Below are positions 34,939-44,678 of a stretch of 64,000 nucleotides of DNA, piece after piece (position 1 is the stretch's first letter; every line of letters begins with the position of its first letter). The notes under the pieces are model-generated. The model saw only the letters and a list, made by a program, of their open reading frames with translations, ran no database searches and had not been told where the DNA came from. This stretch comes from SKKC01 sp046542845. Its GTDB lineage: Bacteria > Spirochaetota > Spirochaetia > DSM-27196 > SKKC01. The stretch lies in the NCBI GenBank assembly GCA_046542845.1, contig JBKHAN010000002.1, forward strand, positions 39,360-103,359. Direction: 5' to 3'. The translations under genes and the position numbers were made by a program.

Positions 34939-36090
34939 CTACTTCCGCTCGGACATTGGAATAAACGGTCTGTCGATCTCGCCGGTATATATGGACGACG
35001 GGCGGTAGATGCGATTGTCGTGCCGTTGTTCAATAATGTGGCTCAACCACCCGCTTGCTCGCGACATCGCGAAAATGGGCGTAAAGAGCACGGTCGGAAT
35101 ACCGAGCATGCGGTAGACCGCTCCCGAGAAGAAGTCAACGTTCGGGTAAATGGGCTTACCCTTCTCTTCCATTCTCTCACGGAAGACCCGCTCGACATCC
35201 TTGAGCATTTCAAAATAGGTGTTGTCACCGCTCTGCGTTCCCAGTTCTTCGAGATAGCCTTCGATGATAATCGCACGCGGGTCCTTGGCTCGGTATACGC
35301 GGTGCCCCATACCCATGACCTTGCGCTTCTCGTCGAGTGCTTTGTTGACCCAGTCGACAGCCGAACTCGAGGGGTCAGATTCGATTTCGTTGACCATATC
35401 CATGACCTTCTCGTTCGCTCCACCGTGGAGTGGTCCGTACAAAGCCCCGATGGCAGCGGCGATCGCGCTGTAACAGGTGCTCAAGGTCGAGGCCACGACA
35501 CGCGCGGTAAAGGTCGATGCATTCAGGCCGTGTTCGGCGTGGAGAATGAGACATCCGTCCATGATCCTGCCGGCGACTTCCGATGGCTTGTCTCCGGTGA
35601 GCATGTACAGGAAGTTGGCACCATGACTGAGGCTGTTGTCCGGATCGACGATGGGCAGGCCCTGCTGCACGCGCTGCCACGCGGCTACCGCACTTGCGAG
35701 CTGCGGGATCAGATGTTCGGCGTACAGGCAGTCAAATTCCGTATCCCGGCACCCCTCGGGCCCCGAATATGCCGCAAGGTACGGCACAACCGTCTGGAGC
35801 ATCTCCATAGGGTGGCTGTCCCGGGGAAAGTCGGTGATCATGTTCTTGACGGGGTCCTCGAGTTTCCGTTTGGAGCGCATGGCAGACGAGAAATCCTCGA
35901 GCTGCTCTTCATTCGGAAGCTCTCCGTACAGCAGCAGAAACGTGACTTCTTCAAACGTACAGTTCTGGACAAGGTCCTGAATCGAATAACCGAGATAATA
36001 GAGGCGCCCGTTTTCGCCATCTACTTTGCAGATTCTACTCTCGGCGGCAACAACGCCTTCAAGGCCCTTGGAAAACCCAGGATTCGACAT
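34939..36090 (-). CDS. gltA: Citrate synthase
   Basis: A 383-residue short (Gram-positive/archaeal-like) type. It condenses oxaloacetate with acetyl-CoA. Active-site residues are H222 (YGPLHGGANE), H263 (MGMGHRVY) and D319 (NVDFFSG); H187 lies in LHAEHGLN. A 2-methylcitrate synthase cannot be excluded by sequence alone, but the position directly after the OGDH operon and near mdh favours citrate synthase. GAGGAGAG precedes the ATG. It lies 71 bases after lpd and ends at a strong terminator. Confidence 0.94.
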   Translation of the reverse strand: MSNPGFSKGLEGVVAAESRICKVDGENGRLYYLGYSIQDLVQNCTFEEVTFLLLYGELPNEEQLEDFSSAMRSKRKLEDPVKNMITDFPRDSHPMEMLQTVVPYLAAYSGPEGCRDTEFDCLYAEHLIPQLASAVAAWQRVQQGLPIVDPDNSLSHGANFLYMLTGDKPSEVAGRIMDGCLILHAEHGLNASTFTARVVASTLSTCYSAIAAAIGALYGPLHGGANEKVMDMVNEIESDPSSSAVDWVNKALDEKRKVMGMGHRVYRAKDPRAIIIEGYLEELGTQSGDNTYFEMLKDVERVFRERMEEKGKPIYPNVDFFSGAVYRMLGIPTVLFTPIFAMSRASGWLSHIIEQRHDNRIYRPSSIYTGEIDRPFIPMSERK

Positions 36091-36161
36091 ATTCTCTCCT
36101 CGTTGAAATAAATATTTACGCCGCAGTATATAATACTTTTGCCGTGCAGGGTATCAGGATT

Positions 36162-37583
36162 CTACACGCTGTTCAGCGGCATCCCCGCCGCGGACAGAGC
36201 CGCTTCGCGAACGGCCTCCGGCAAAGTCGGGTGCGCATGAACAATTCGTGCCAGATCCTCCGCAGATCCACAAAACTCCATGGTGACGACTGCCTCAGAA
36301 ATCAGATCTCCGGCCGAAGGACCGACTATATGACACGCAAGCAGGCGATCGTTCTCCTGGTGTGCCAGTACTTTCACGAAACCTGCGGTGTCCCCGGTCG
36401 CGAGCGCACGTCCATTCGCGGCGAAACTGAACTGACCTTTCGTATACGGTATTCCCTGCTCTTTCAGCTGCGCCTCGGTTGGTCCAACAGATGCGACTTC
36501 GGGAGAGGTGTATACGACGTTTGGTATAACCGCATAATTCACGTGCCCTGCTTTTCCGGCGATTATCTCGGCAACCGCGACCCCCTCGTCTTCTGCTTTA
36601 TGCGCAAGCATGGGTCCTTCAATGATGTCTCCGATCGCGTAGATGCCGTCCACGGAGCTTCGAAAATGCCGGTCCACGGTGACTTTTCCCTTGTCCAGCG
36701 ATACTCCGACCGCGTCAAGTCCCGCGCCTTCGGTAAACGGCCTGCGCCCTACCGAGACAAGAAGCTTTTCGCCTTCGAATGACACGGTCGAACCGTCGGA
36801 GCTCTCCGTGTGCAGGGTTACGGTCTTCTTACCGCTTTTGGCACCGGTCACTTTTGTGTTTACGAGAATTTTTACACCGATCTTCTCGAGTTCTTTGTGC
36901 AGCGCTTTGGCAAGCGCGGCATCCCAACCCGGAAGTATCTGAGACTGAAGCTCCACGACGGTGACCTCGCTCCCCAATCGCGCCCACACGCTCGCCATCT
37001 CAAGACCTATAGCCCCTCCACCAACGACGAGCAGGCGCCGGGGTACTTCGTCGAACTCAAGCGCTTCGGTTGAGCTCACGATCATGCGCCCGTCGAACTT
37101 GAGGAATGGAAGCTCCACGGGTTCGCTGCCCGTTGCAAGAATCACGTTTCGGGCGCGTATGCGTTCGTCGGTTTCTCCCTGTACGCGAACGGTGTGAACA
37201 CCGTCCTCCCCGGACGGCGCTTCCAGGCTCCCGATGCCGTTGTACACGGTGACGCTGTTCTTCTTCATGAGCATGGCGACACCGCCGGTGAGCTTTTTGA
37301 CCACGCCATCTTTCCGCTTCATCATTCTGGAAAGATCGAGCTCCACCTCGCCGGTCGTAATTCCGTGTTCCTCAAGATCGTGACTGACCTGGTGGAACCG
37401 TTCGCTTGAGTCCAGGAGTGCTTTCGACGGGATGCACCCGATGTTCAGACAGGTTCCACCGAGAGCGGAGCGCTTCTCTACAATTGCGGTAGATAATCCG
37501 AGTTGCGCGGAGCGAATTGCTGCTACATAACCGCCAGGGCCGCTGCCGACAACCACAACATCAAACACCGTTTCTTCGGCCAC
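36162..37583 (-). CDS. lpdA: Dihydrolipoamide dehydrogenase (E3)
   Basis: A 473-residue FAD flavoprotein that reoxidises lipoamide for the 2-oxoglutarate dehydrogenase complex encoded just upstream. The redox disulfide is C45/C50 (GGTCLNIGCIPSK), the NAD-binding glycine motif is VVGGGAIGLEMASVWARLG, and the C-terminal catalytic pair is in HAHPTLPEAV. The start codon is GTG (37583) with CAGGAG upstream. It is last gene of the suc cluster; the same E3 could also serve other lipoyl complexes. Confidence 0.96.
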   Translation of the reverse strand: MAEETVFDVVVVGSGPGGYVAAIRSAQLGLSTAIVEKRSALGGTCLNIGCIPSKALLDSSERFHQVSHDLEEHGITTGEVELDLSRMMKRKDGVVKKLTGGVAMLMKKNSVTVYNGIGSLEAPSGEDGVHTVRVQGETDERIRARNVILATGSEPVELPFLKFDGRMIVSSTEALEFDEVPRRLLVVGGGAIGLEMASVWARLGSEVTVVELQSQILPGWDAALAKALHKELEKIGVKILVNTKVTGAKSGKKTVTLHTESSDGSTVSFEGEKLLVSVGRRPFTEGAGLDAVGVSLDKGKVTVDRHFRSSVDGIYAIGDIIEGPMLAHKAEDEGVAVAEIIAGKAGHVNYAVIPNVVYTSPEVASVGPTEAQLKEQGIPYTKGQFSFAANGRALATGDTAGFVKVLAHQENDRLLACHIVGPSAGDLISEAVVTMEFCGSAEDLARIVHAHPTLPEAVREAALSAAGMPLNSV

Positions 37584-37608
37584 AATATTCTCCTGTTCCT
37601 ACAGTTTC

Positions 37609-38847
37609 CTACAGTCCAATGAGAATCTGTGTGGGATCCTCAACGTATTCCTTGATTTTTTTGAGAAAACCTATCGCTTCCTTTCCGTCTATCATGCGGT
37701 GGTCGTAGGTGAGCGCAAGATACATCATTGGTCGAACGACAATCTCGTCGTTTATAACGACCGGTCGCTTCTGTATCGTATGCATACCAAGTACGGCGGT
37801 CTGCGGAGGATTCGGTATCGGCGTTGACAACATGGAACCAAAGACGCCGCCGTTGGATATCGTGAAAGTCCCGCCGGTAAGCTCGTCCGGCATAAGCTTT
37901 TTCTCGCCGGCTCGCTGTATAAAACCCATGATGTTGCGCTCGATGTCGGCGAAGCTCATAGACTCGACATGTTTCAACACCGGAGTCATGAGGCCACGCT
38001 CGGTCGACAGCGCAACCCCTATGTTGTAGTAGTGATTGTACACGATCTCGTCTTCTTCAAGATACGCGTTCACCTCCGGGTAGGACTCCAGCGCATGAGC
38101 TGCTGCTTTCACGAAGAAGCTCATAAACCCCAGCTTGATATCGTGCTGCTTTTCAAACTGCTCCTTGTACAAAGACCGAATCTCCATAATGCGACTCATA
38201 TCGACTTCGTTAAAGGTCGTCAGATGAGCCGCGCTCTGTTTGGAGGCAACCAGATTCGCGGCAATCTTCTTACGCAGATTGCTGAGCTTTTTTCGTGTCT
38301 GGTCGCCGTGCGGTCCGGAAGCCGCAGGGCCTTTCGGTGCGGGTGCCGGCGTGCTGCTCGCCTGCGGCGGGGCATCGGTTTTCGCACTCGAGCTCGAAGC
38401 CTTGTCCACGGCCTTGAGTACATCTTCCTTGGTCACGCGACCGTCCTTGCCGGTACCCGTGAGCGTCGCCGGGTCTATCCCGTGTTCTGCCGCCACACGC
38501 CGTGCGGCAGGCGGCAGTTCGTCGAGCCCCGGGGCAGGTTCCTCGGGCGCGGGCGCTGAGGAGTCCGATTCGGAGTCAGTTTCGTCGGTCGGGGCCGGCT
38601 CTTGTCCAGCAGCCTCGGTATCGATCTGCCCGACCACCTGACCGACTTCAACTTCGGTGTCGGCTTCAACCGAGGGCATCAACACCCCGCTGGCAGGCGC
38701 CGGCACACTCAAAGTTGCCTTGTCCGTCTCAAGCTCGAAAATATCTTCGCCTTCCTGAACTACCTCACCTGCATTCTTTAACCACGCCGCGAGCACGCCT
38801 TCCTGTACGCTTTCCCCGACTTCGGGGACCAATATATCCTGTTTCAT
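37609..38847 (-). CDS. sucB: 2-oxoglutarate dehydrogenase E2 (dihydrolipoyllysine succinyltransferase)
   Basis: 412 residues in the standard order. The lipoyl domain (1-76) has the modified lysine K43 in ELETDKATL. A flexible Asp/Ser/Glu/Pro-rich linker follows, then a peripheral-subunit-binding domain at about 112-147 (PPAARRVAAEHGIDPATLTG), a second Ala/Pro linker and the catalytic domain with the DHRMIDG motif. It passes succinyl groups to CoA. GAGGATAA precedes the ATG, three bases after the sucA stop. Confidence 0.95.
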   Translation of the reverse strand: MKQDILVPEVGESVQEGVLAAWLKNAGEVVQEGEDIFELETDKATLSVPAPASGVLMPSVEADTEVEVGQVVGQIDTEAAGQEPAPTDETDSESDSSAPAPEEPAPGLDELPPAARRVAAEHGIDPATLTGTGKDGRVTKEDVLKAVDKASSSSAKTDAPPQASSTPAPAPKGPAASGPHGDQTRKKLSNLRKKIAANLVASKQSAAHLTTFNEVDMSRIMEIRSLYKEQFEKQHDIKLGFMSFFVKAAAHALESYPEVNAYLEEDEIVYNHYYNIGVALSTERGLMTPVLKHVESMSFADIERNIMGFIQRAGEKKLMPDELTGGTFTISNGGVFGSMLSTPIPNPPQTAVLGMHTIQKRPVVINDEIVVRPMMYLALTYDHRMIDGKEAIGFLKKIKEYVEDPTQILIGL

Positions 38848-38850
38848 GTT

Positions 38851-41727
38851 TTATCCTCGGGTGAAGGCATTCGTCAGAATGTCCTGTAACTGCCGGGCGT
38901 GATCCTCGTGGCTGCCCGTTGCAGGACTCGCCGCTGCCGGTCTGCCTACGTATTCAATTCGTGCGCGTCCGATCATGTCTTCGATCCAGGTGTGAACGAA
39001 GCTCCAGCCGCCTCGATTCTGCGACTCCTCCTGCACCCACGCAATGCGCTCGACTTTTCTGTATGCCTCAAGTATCCCTGCCATGTGCTCGTCGGGACGG
39101 GGGTAGAACTGCTCAAGGCGAATGATCGCCGTTTTTCCGTCGCCTCGCTTCTCACGCTCAGCCGCCAGATCGTAGTACACCTTGCCGCTGCACAGAAGCA
39201 CATTGTCCACCTTTGCCGCGGGAACATCATCATCTATAACCGTCTGAAACGAATGGTCGGTAAAGTCCGCCACACGCGACACACACTCTTTTCGTCGTAA
39301 GAGGCTCTTGGGCGTCATGAGCACCAGCGGCTTGCGGAAGGGTCGCTTCAGCTGCCGACGCAGTACATGAAAGTAATTGGCCGGCGTTGACGGATAACAC
39401 ACCTGCAGGTTGTCCTCGGCACAGAGTTGCAGGAATCGCTCGAGATGGGCCGAGGAATGCTCCGGACCCTGCCCTTCGTAGCCGTGCGGAAGGAGCATCA
39501 CAAGGCCGCTGGAACGAAACCACTTCGTTTCCGCGGCGGCAATGAACTGGTCAATAATAACCTGTGCACCGTTCACGAAATCACCGAACTGAGCTTCCCA
39601 GAGGGTCAGAAGATCGGGCTGCGCAATCGAGTATCCGTAATCGAAGCCGAGTACGCTGAACTCGCTCAACGGGCTGTCGTATACGCTGAATGCAGCCTGA
39701 TCCGGCGAAAGATTTCGCAGCGGAGTATACGTGCGTGGAATGGGACTGCTTACGTCCCACCATACCGCGTGGCGCTGGCTGAAGGTACCTCTCGAGGAAT
39801 CTTCCCCGCTGAGTCGTATCGGAAAACCATCAAGCAGCAGTGAACCGAATGCGAGGGATTCGGCAAAACTCCAGTCTATGTCTTCCCCACTCTCAAAAGC
39901 CTTTTTCCGGTCGGACACGAAACGCTTCAGTTTCGGATGAAGAGAAAAGTCTTCGGGTACGGTTATCAGGCACTTCGCAATATGGCCCAACTGTTCAGGA
40001 TCGACGGCGGTGTCTCCGGAATCGTGGGTATAGCCTGCCTTTTTGTCCTTCCAGTCGGCACCCTGAAATGCATCGTTAATGTTCGGCGCATAATCGTCCG
40101 ACTTTGCCAGATCGAGTTCGCCCTTCATTGAAGCCCGGAACTCCTCGCGCGCGGCTTCCTGCTCCTTCTCCGAAAACACTCCTTCCTGCGCCAGAATATC
40201 CCCATACAGCTTCGTGGTGCCGGGATGTTTCTTGATGCGGTTATACATCATGGGATGGGTGAAACTCGGCTCGTCGGATTCATTATGTCCAAGCCGCCGG
40301 AAGCACATAATGTCGACAACAGCGTCGAGACCGAACTTCTGCCGGTACCGCATCGACAGATCGATCGCGCGCACGACCTGCTCGGGATCGTCTCCGTTAA
40401 CGTGAAAGATCGGAATCGGCAGGCTCTTCGCGATATCCGTCGAGAAGAATGTGCTTCGCGCGTCACGACCGGCTGTCGTAAAGCCTATCTGATTGTTGAT
40501 GATGATGTGCACCGTGCCGCCGGTGCGGTAGCCTTTCAGCTGACTCATATTGAACGTCTCGGCGACCACGCCCTGTCCGCTGAACGCCGCGTCCCCGTGA
40601 ATCAGGACCGGCATAACCTTCTTCCGATGTTTGTCTCCCCGGCGTCGCTGTATGCCCCGGGTCTTGCCTTCGACGACGGGGTTCACCGCCTCGAGATGAC
40701 TGGGATTTGCGACGAGACTCAGGTGAATTCTGGTGCCGTCGTCTAACTCGACGTCGCGTGAGTGACCAAGGTGGTACTTCACGTCACCGCTGCCGCCGAA
40801 CACATGCGGTTTATAATTCTCGGTGAACTGCGCAAAGACGTCGGCTGCCCTCTTTTTCATTATGTTGATCAGAACATTCAGCCGCCCCCTGTGCGCCATG
40901 CCAAGCACGATTTCCTGCAGGCCATGCTGCGACGCCGCACTGACGAGATAGCGCAATGCCGGAATCACAACCTCGGCACCCTCGAGGCTGAATCGTTTCT
41001 GTCCTATGAAGCTGGTATGAACGAAGCGCTCAAGCTCTTCGGCGTGTATGAGATCGGTCTGCAGAACTCGTCGCTGCTCGTCGGTGAACTCGCGACGCCG
41101 CGAGGGATCCTCGATCCGCTCTATAAGCCACCTGCGCATGACTTTGTTCTGTATGTGCAGCAGTTCCACACCCATGGTTCCGCAGTACGTTTTTCGAAAG
41201 AGCGCAATCAGTTCACGCAGGGTTGCACGCTCGGGTTTGAAGTACTTCCCAGACGAAAATTCGATATCAAGGTGCTCGTCACCGAGTCCGAATACTTCTT
41301 TGTCGAGACTCTGGTAATACCCTTCCGAGGTATAAAACATGTAGCGCATCTCGGGAGTCATGTAGTCCCCGAGCGGGTTCAGGTTTGCGTAGAGATATCC
41401 GACGTCCCGGTAGGCCCACAGGAGCGTATCTACCCTGCTTTGAAGCCACGCGTGTTCAGGTGACTCACCGAGACTGTCGAAATCGGTGGCGAGCGGGGCT
41501 CGGGCTGTTGCATGTCTTACGAGGGTGCTGGCCGGGGGCACGATGCGGTTTGGTGCAGTCGTGCCGTTTCTTTCGTGTCCGTTTGTTTGAACCCTGGGGG
41601 AACCCGCATCCCAGCCTTCAAAGTAGGCTCGCCAGGTGGCGTCCACAGATGACGGGCTTTCACGGTAGGCCTCGTACAGTTCGTCGACAAAACGCGCGTT
41701 GGTCAGATCAAGTTCTTGCGCATTCAT
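38851..41727 (-). CDS. sucA: 2-oxoglutarate dehydrogenase E1
   Basis: A 958-residue thiamine-diphosphate enzyme that decarboxylates 2-oxoglutarate. It has the short N-terminal E2-binding segment (ARFVDELYEAYRESPSSVDA), the active-site GMAHRGRLNVL, the ThDP-binding IHGDAAFSGQGVVAET and the pyrimidine-domain NGAQVIIDQFI, LPHGYEGQGPEHSSAHLERF. AGGAGG lies upstream of the ATG. Between sucD and sucA is a 95-base gap with no obvious promoter or terminator. Confidence 0.96.
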   Translation of the reverse strand: MNAQELDLTNARFVDELYEAYRESPSSVDATWRAYFEGWDAGSPRVQTNGHERNGTTAPNRIVPPASTLVRHATARAPLATDFDSLGESPEHAWLQSRVDTLLWAYRDVGYLYANLNPLGDYMTPEMRYMFYTSEGYYQSLDKEVFGLGDEHLDIEFSSGKYFKPERATLRELIALFRKTYCGTMGVELLHIQNKVMRRWLIERIEDPSRRREFTDEQRRVLQTDLIHAEELERFVHTSFIGQKRFSLEGAEVVIPALRYLVSAASQHGLQEIVLGMAHRGRLNVLINIMKKRAADVFAQFTENYKPHVFGGSGDVKYHLGHSRDVELDDGTRIHLSLVANPSHLEAVNPVVEGKTRGIQRRRGDKHRKKVMPVLIHGDAAFSGQGVVAETFNMSQLKGYRTGGTVHIIINNQIGFTTAGRDARSTFFSTDIAKSLPIPIFHVNGDDPEQVVRAIDLSMRYRQKFGLDAVVDIMCFRRLGHNESDEPSFTHPMMYNRIKKHPGTTKLYGDILAQEGVFSEKEQEAAREEFRASMKGELDLAKSDDYAPNINDAFQGADWKDKKAGYTHDSGDTAVDPEQLGHIAKCLITVPEDFSLHPKLKRFVSDRKKAFESGEDIDWSFAESLAFGSLLLDGFPIRLSGEDSSRGTFSQRHAVWWDVSSPIPRTYTPLRNLSPDQAAFSVYDSPLSEFSVLGFDYGYSIAQPDLLTLWEAQFGDFVNGAQVIIDQFIAAAETKWFRSSGLVMLLPHGYEGQGPEHSSAHLERFLQLCAEDNLQVCYPSTPANYFHVLRRQLKRPFRKPLVLMTPKSLLRRKECVSRVADFTDHSFQTVIDDDVPAAKVDNVLLCSGKVYYDLAAEREKRGDGKTAIIRLEQFYPRPDEHMAGILEAYRKVERIAWVQEESQNRGGWSFVHTWIEDMIGRARIEYVGRPAAASPATGSHEDHARQLQDILTNAFTRG

Positions 41728-41822
41728 GGCTCAGTCCTCCTGCGGGGAGCACGATTGGTAAGGGAGTGGTAGCGGGTCCTCCTCGGGTGGCGGTGAAACC
41801 GACCGGAAGGAACTGCAGTGTT

Positions 41823-42692
41823 TCATGACAGACGGGCCTTGAGAAGGGCAGGAATCTCGTCGGGTTTGTCGGCAACGGGAACACCGGCGTCCTCGAAGGC
41901 CTTGACCTTGGCCTCGGGTGTGCCTTTTCCACCGGATATGATCGCACCTGCGTGGCCCATGCGACGGCCCGGCGGCGCTGTTCGTCCGGATATAAACGCT
42001 GCTACCGGCTTGGTCATGTGGTGCTTGATATAGTCCGCTGCGGCTTCTTCTTCTTCGCCCCCGATTTCACCAATGACGACAACCCCTTCGGTATCAGGGT
42101 CGTTCTCGAAGAGCTCAAGCAGGTCGATGTAGCCGCTCCCCACGATCGGATCGCCGCCTATCCCGATACACGTGCTCTGTCCCATACCGTCACCCGAGAG
42201 CGCATATACCACCTCGTAGGTAAGCGTACCGCTTCGCGAAATCACGCCAATTGATCCGGGTTTCGTGATCCTCGCGGGCATGATGCCGATCTTGGACTTA
42301 CCCGGGCTGATAAGGCCGGGGCAGTTCGGACCGACCAACCGGCAACCCCTGGATTTCACGTAGTGATATGTGGCGAGCATTTCGTTTACGGGCACGTGTT
42401 CGGTAATGCAGATAATTAGCGGCACTCCGGCGTCCGCCGCTTCGCGAACTGCTCCGTTCGCGAACGGAGGAGGTACGAAAATAACCGTCGCGTCGACCCG
42501 ATGGTCCTGTATGCATTCGCCAACCGAGTTGTAGATCGGAATCCCATCGAGGTTTTGTCCACCTTTCCCGGGCGTCACACCGGCAACGATTCTGGTCCCG
42601 TCTGAGACCATCTGCCTGGTATGAAAACTACCGTCCCGTCCGGTAATACCCTGTACAATTACGTTCGTATTTTCATCTATTAGTATGCTCAT
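41823..42692 (-). CDS. sucD: Succinyl-CoA synthetase alpha subunit
   Basis: A 289-residue subunit carrying the phosphohistidine in GHAGAIISGGKGTPEAK. The CoA-binding N-terminus shows NVIVQGITGRDGSFHTRQM and the second signature is GPNCPGLISPGKSKIGIMP. With SucC it makes a nucleoside triphosphate while splitting succinyl-CoA. The start ATG has GGAAAGAG upstream. It follows sucC by 30 bases. Confidence 0.96.
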   Translation of the reverse strand: MSILIDENTNVIVQGITGRDGSFHTRQMVSDGTRIVAGVTPGKGGQNLDGIPIYNSVGECIQDHRVDATVIFVPPPFANGAVREAADAGVPLIICITEHVPVNEMLATYHYVKSRGCRLVGPNCPGLISPGKSKIGIMPARITKPGSIGVISRSGTLTYEVVYALSGDGMGQSTCIGIGGDPIVGSGYIDLLELFENDPDTEGVVVIGEIGGEEEEAAADYIKHHMTKPVAAFISGRTAPPGRRMGHAGAIISGGKGTPEAKVKAFEDAGVPVADKPDEIPALLKARLS

Positions 42693-42722
42693 GGCTCTCT
42701 TTCCGTTGTTCCTGGATTCGTC

Positions 42723-43850
42723 TCAGGCGATTTTCACGACTTTTTCCACGGCCTCCGACAATCCGGAAGCAACTTCAAACCCTGCGTCAGTGAGAATTTT
42801 TCGGCCTTCTTCTTCGTTGGTACCGACAAGGCGCACGACCATTGGAACTTTTACGTCCATTTGTTTCATGGCAGCCAGCAGGCCGTTTGCGATGTCGTCA
42901 CAGCGGGTAATCCCACCAAAGATGTTTATCAGAATAGACTTCACTTTCGGGTTTCCGGTAATGATCTGCATTGCAGTCACAACCTTGTCAGGGTTGGAAC
43001 TACCTCCGACGTCGAGGAAGTTGGCGGGCTCTCCACCATACAGCTTTATGATGTCCATGGTCGCCATAGCCAGACCGGCCCCGTTTACCATGCAGCCGAT
43101 GTCGCCGTCCATGCTTACGAAGCTCAGCCCAGCGTCTTTCGCCCGCGCTTCGTCTGCGCTGTCTTCTTCGGGATTCTTCAGAGCCCGGATGTCTTCATGC
43201 TTGAACAGGGCGTTGTCGTCAAAGTTCACCTTGCTGTCAAGCGCCATAAGATGCCCGTCGTCCACAATGGCATACGGGTTGATCTCGAGAAGGCTGCAGT
43301 CTTTCTCGGTATACAGGCGGAACAGATTTTGGACCGTCTCCATAGCTTCGCGGGCGAGCTGATCGCTGTCGAATACTTCTTTCAGGTGCGGCATTACGGA
43401 CGCCTCGTCTACCCCGTCGGAGATCGAGAGAGGAATGCGCTTGATCTTGTCCGGTTCGCTGACCGCGAGTTCCTCGATATCCACGCCTCCCTCGGCGCTG
43501 AGTATCAGTACGAGCGATTTTGACGATCGGTCCATGGTAAGACTCAGATAGTATTCTTTCCGTATGTCCGCGGCAGGTACTACAAGCACCTTCTCAACCG
43601 GTATTCCCTTGATCGTAAGCTTGAGGATGTCCGCCGCCTTCTGTTCGGCTTCTTCCGGGGTCTTCGCAAGCTTTACGCCACCGGCTTTCCCCCGGCCACC
43701 GACAAGCACCTGTGCCTTCACTACAACGAAGCCACCGAGTTTCTCGGCGGCTTCACGTGCGTCGGCGGCGTTTGTCACGACAATCTGGTCCTGAACGGGA
43801 ATCCCGTAGGCCTTGAACAACTCTTTTCCCTGGTACTCCTGTACGTTCAC
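42723..43850 (-). CDS. sucC: Succinyl-CoA synthetase beta subunit
   Basis: A 375-residue ATP-grasp subunit. The opening NVQEYQGKELFKAYGIPV, the VVKAQVLVGGRGKAGGVKLA segment and the IFGGITRCDDIANG C-terminal motif are typical. Nucleotide preference (ATP or GTP) cannot be read. The start codon is GTG, preceded by GGAAGGGAAAG. It lies 55 bases after sdhB, and no terminator is visible between them, so sdhAB and suc genes may share a transcript. Confidence 0.96.
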   Translation of the reverse strand: MNVQEYQGKELFKAYGIPVQDQIVVTNAADAREAAEKLGGFVVVKAQVLVGGRGKAGGVKLAKTPEEAEQKAADILKLTIKGIPVEKVLVVPAADIRKEYYLSLTMDRSSKSLVLILSAEGGVDIEELAVSEPDKIKRIPLSISDGVDEASVMPHLKEVFDSDQLAREAMETVQNLFRLYTEKDCSLLEINPYAIVDDGHLMALDSKVNFDDNALFKHEDIRALKNPEEDSADEARAKDAGLSFVSMDGDIGCMVNGAGLAMATMDIIKLYGGEPANFLDVGGSSNPDKVVTAMQIITGNPKVKSILINIFGGITRCDDIANGLLAAMKQMDVKVPMVVRLVGTNEEEGRKILTDAGFEVASGLSEAVEKVVKIA

Positions 43851-43905
43851 AGTTCTTTCCCTTCCTTCCGGCTTCGTAGTATGTGAAATAATCGCGGACA
43901 GATGC

Positions 43906-44652
43906 CTATGCGTTCTGTCCGTCGTTTACGGTCTCGCCCCGCGATTCACGATACTTCGTGATTTCGCGCTTGGTGAGATTTATCAGTTTCGTGATCTTTA
44001 TATCGCGGGGGCATACCCTGGTGCACTCAAATTTGTTTTGACAGGGCCAGATGCCATCCGGACGGTCGAGCTCGTCGAGGCGGGCTTCAAGCCCTTTGTC
44101 ACGACTGTCGCGGACAAAACGAGCCGCCTGCACAATCGCGGCGGGCCCGAGGAAATTCGGGTTCTCGTCAAGGATCGGACAAGCCGAATAACATGCTGCG
44201 CAGTTAATGCACTTCGTCGCCTCGTCAAACAGCGCCCTGTCCTCCTGGCTCTGAATGAACTCTTTTTCGACTATATCTTCTTTCGGGATTATGTAGGGCT
44301 TGACCGAACGAAACTTGGCGAAGAACTGGTTCTGATCGACCATGAGGTCCTTCTGTACCGGCAGATGCCGCAAAGGTTCAATCTTTACCACGGTCTCGTT
44401 GTCGGATACCACGTCCTGAAAAAGGGTCTTGCACGCAAGGCGCTCCTTACCGTTGATCCTCATGGCGTCCGAACCACACACGCCGTGGGCGCAGCTGCGG
44501 CGGAAACCGAGGCTGCCGTCGACGGTTCGGGTAATGTCCATGAGCGCGTCGAGCACCCTGTCCGTCTGCTGGACATCAACTGTGTAATCCTGGTAGTCCG
44601 GTTTGTTGCCGGTTTCAGGATTCTGTCTCAGTATCTGAAGCGTTACTGTCAT
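43906..44652 (-). CDS. sdhB: Succinate dehydrogenase iron-sulfur subunit
   Basis: The 248 residues carry three cluster motifs: [2Fe-2S] at CAHGVCGSDAM with a following C in ERLAC, then CINCAACYSACP and CQNKFECTRVCPRDI for the [4Fe-4S] and [3Fe-4S] clusters. It carries electrons from SdhA to a membrane quinone. CGGAGAA precedes the ATG. It follows sdhA by 26 bases. No cytochrome b anchor gene (sdhC/D) is adjacent. Confidence 0.95.
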   Translation of the reverse strand: MTVTLQILRQNPETGNKPDYQDYTVDVQQTDRVLDALMDITRTVDGSLGFRRSCAHGVCGSDAMRINGKERLACKTLFQDVVSDNETVVKIEPLRHLPVQKDLMVDQNQFFAKFRSVKPYIIPKEDIVEKEFIQSQEDRALFDEATKCINCAACYSACPILDENPNFLGPAAIVQAARFVRDSRDKGLEARLDELDRPDGIWPCQNKFECTRVCPRDIKITKLINLTKREITKYRESRGETVNDGQNA

Positions 44653-44678
44653 TCAATTCTCCGTGTTGCGTTCCGAAC

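Noticed and set aside
34924..36111. Plus-strand open frame of 395 codons across gltA
   Set aside because: Antisense shadow of citrate synthase, whose active-site residues are all in the minus-strand frame.
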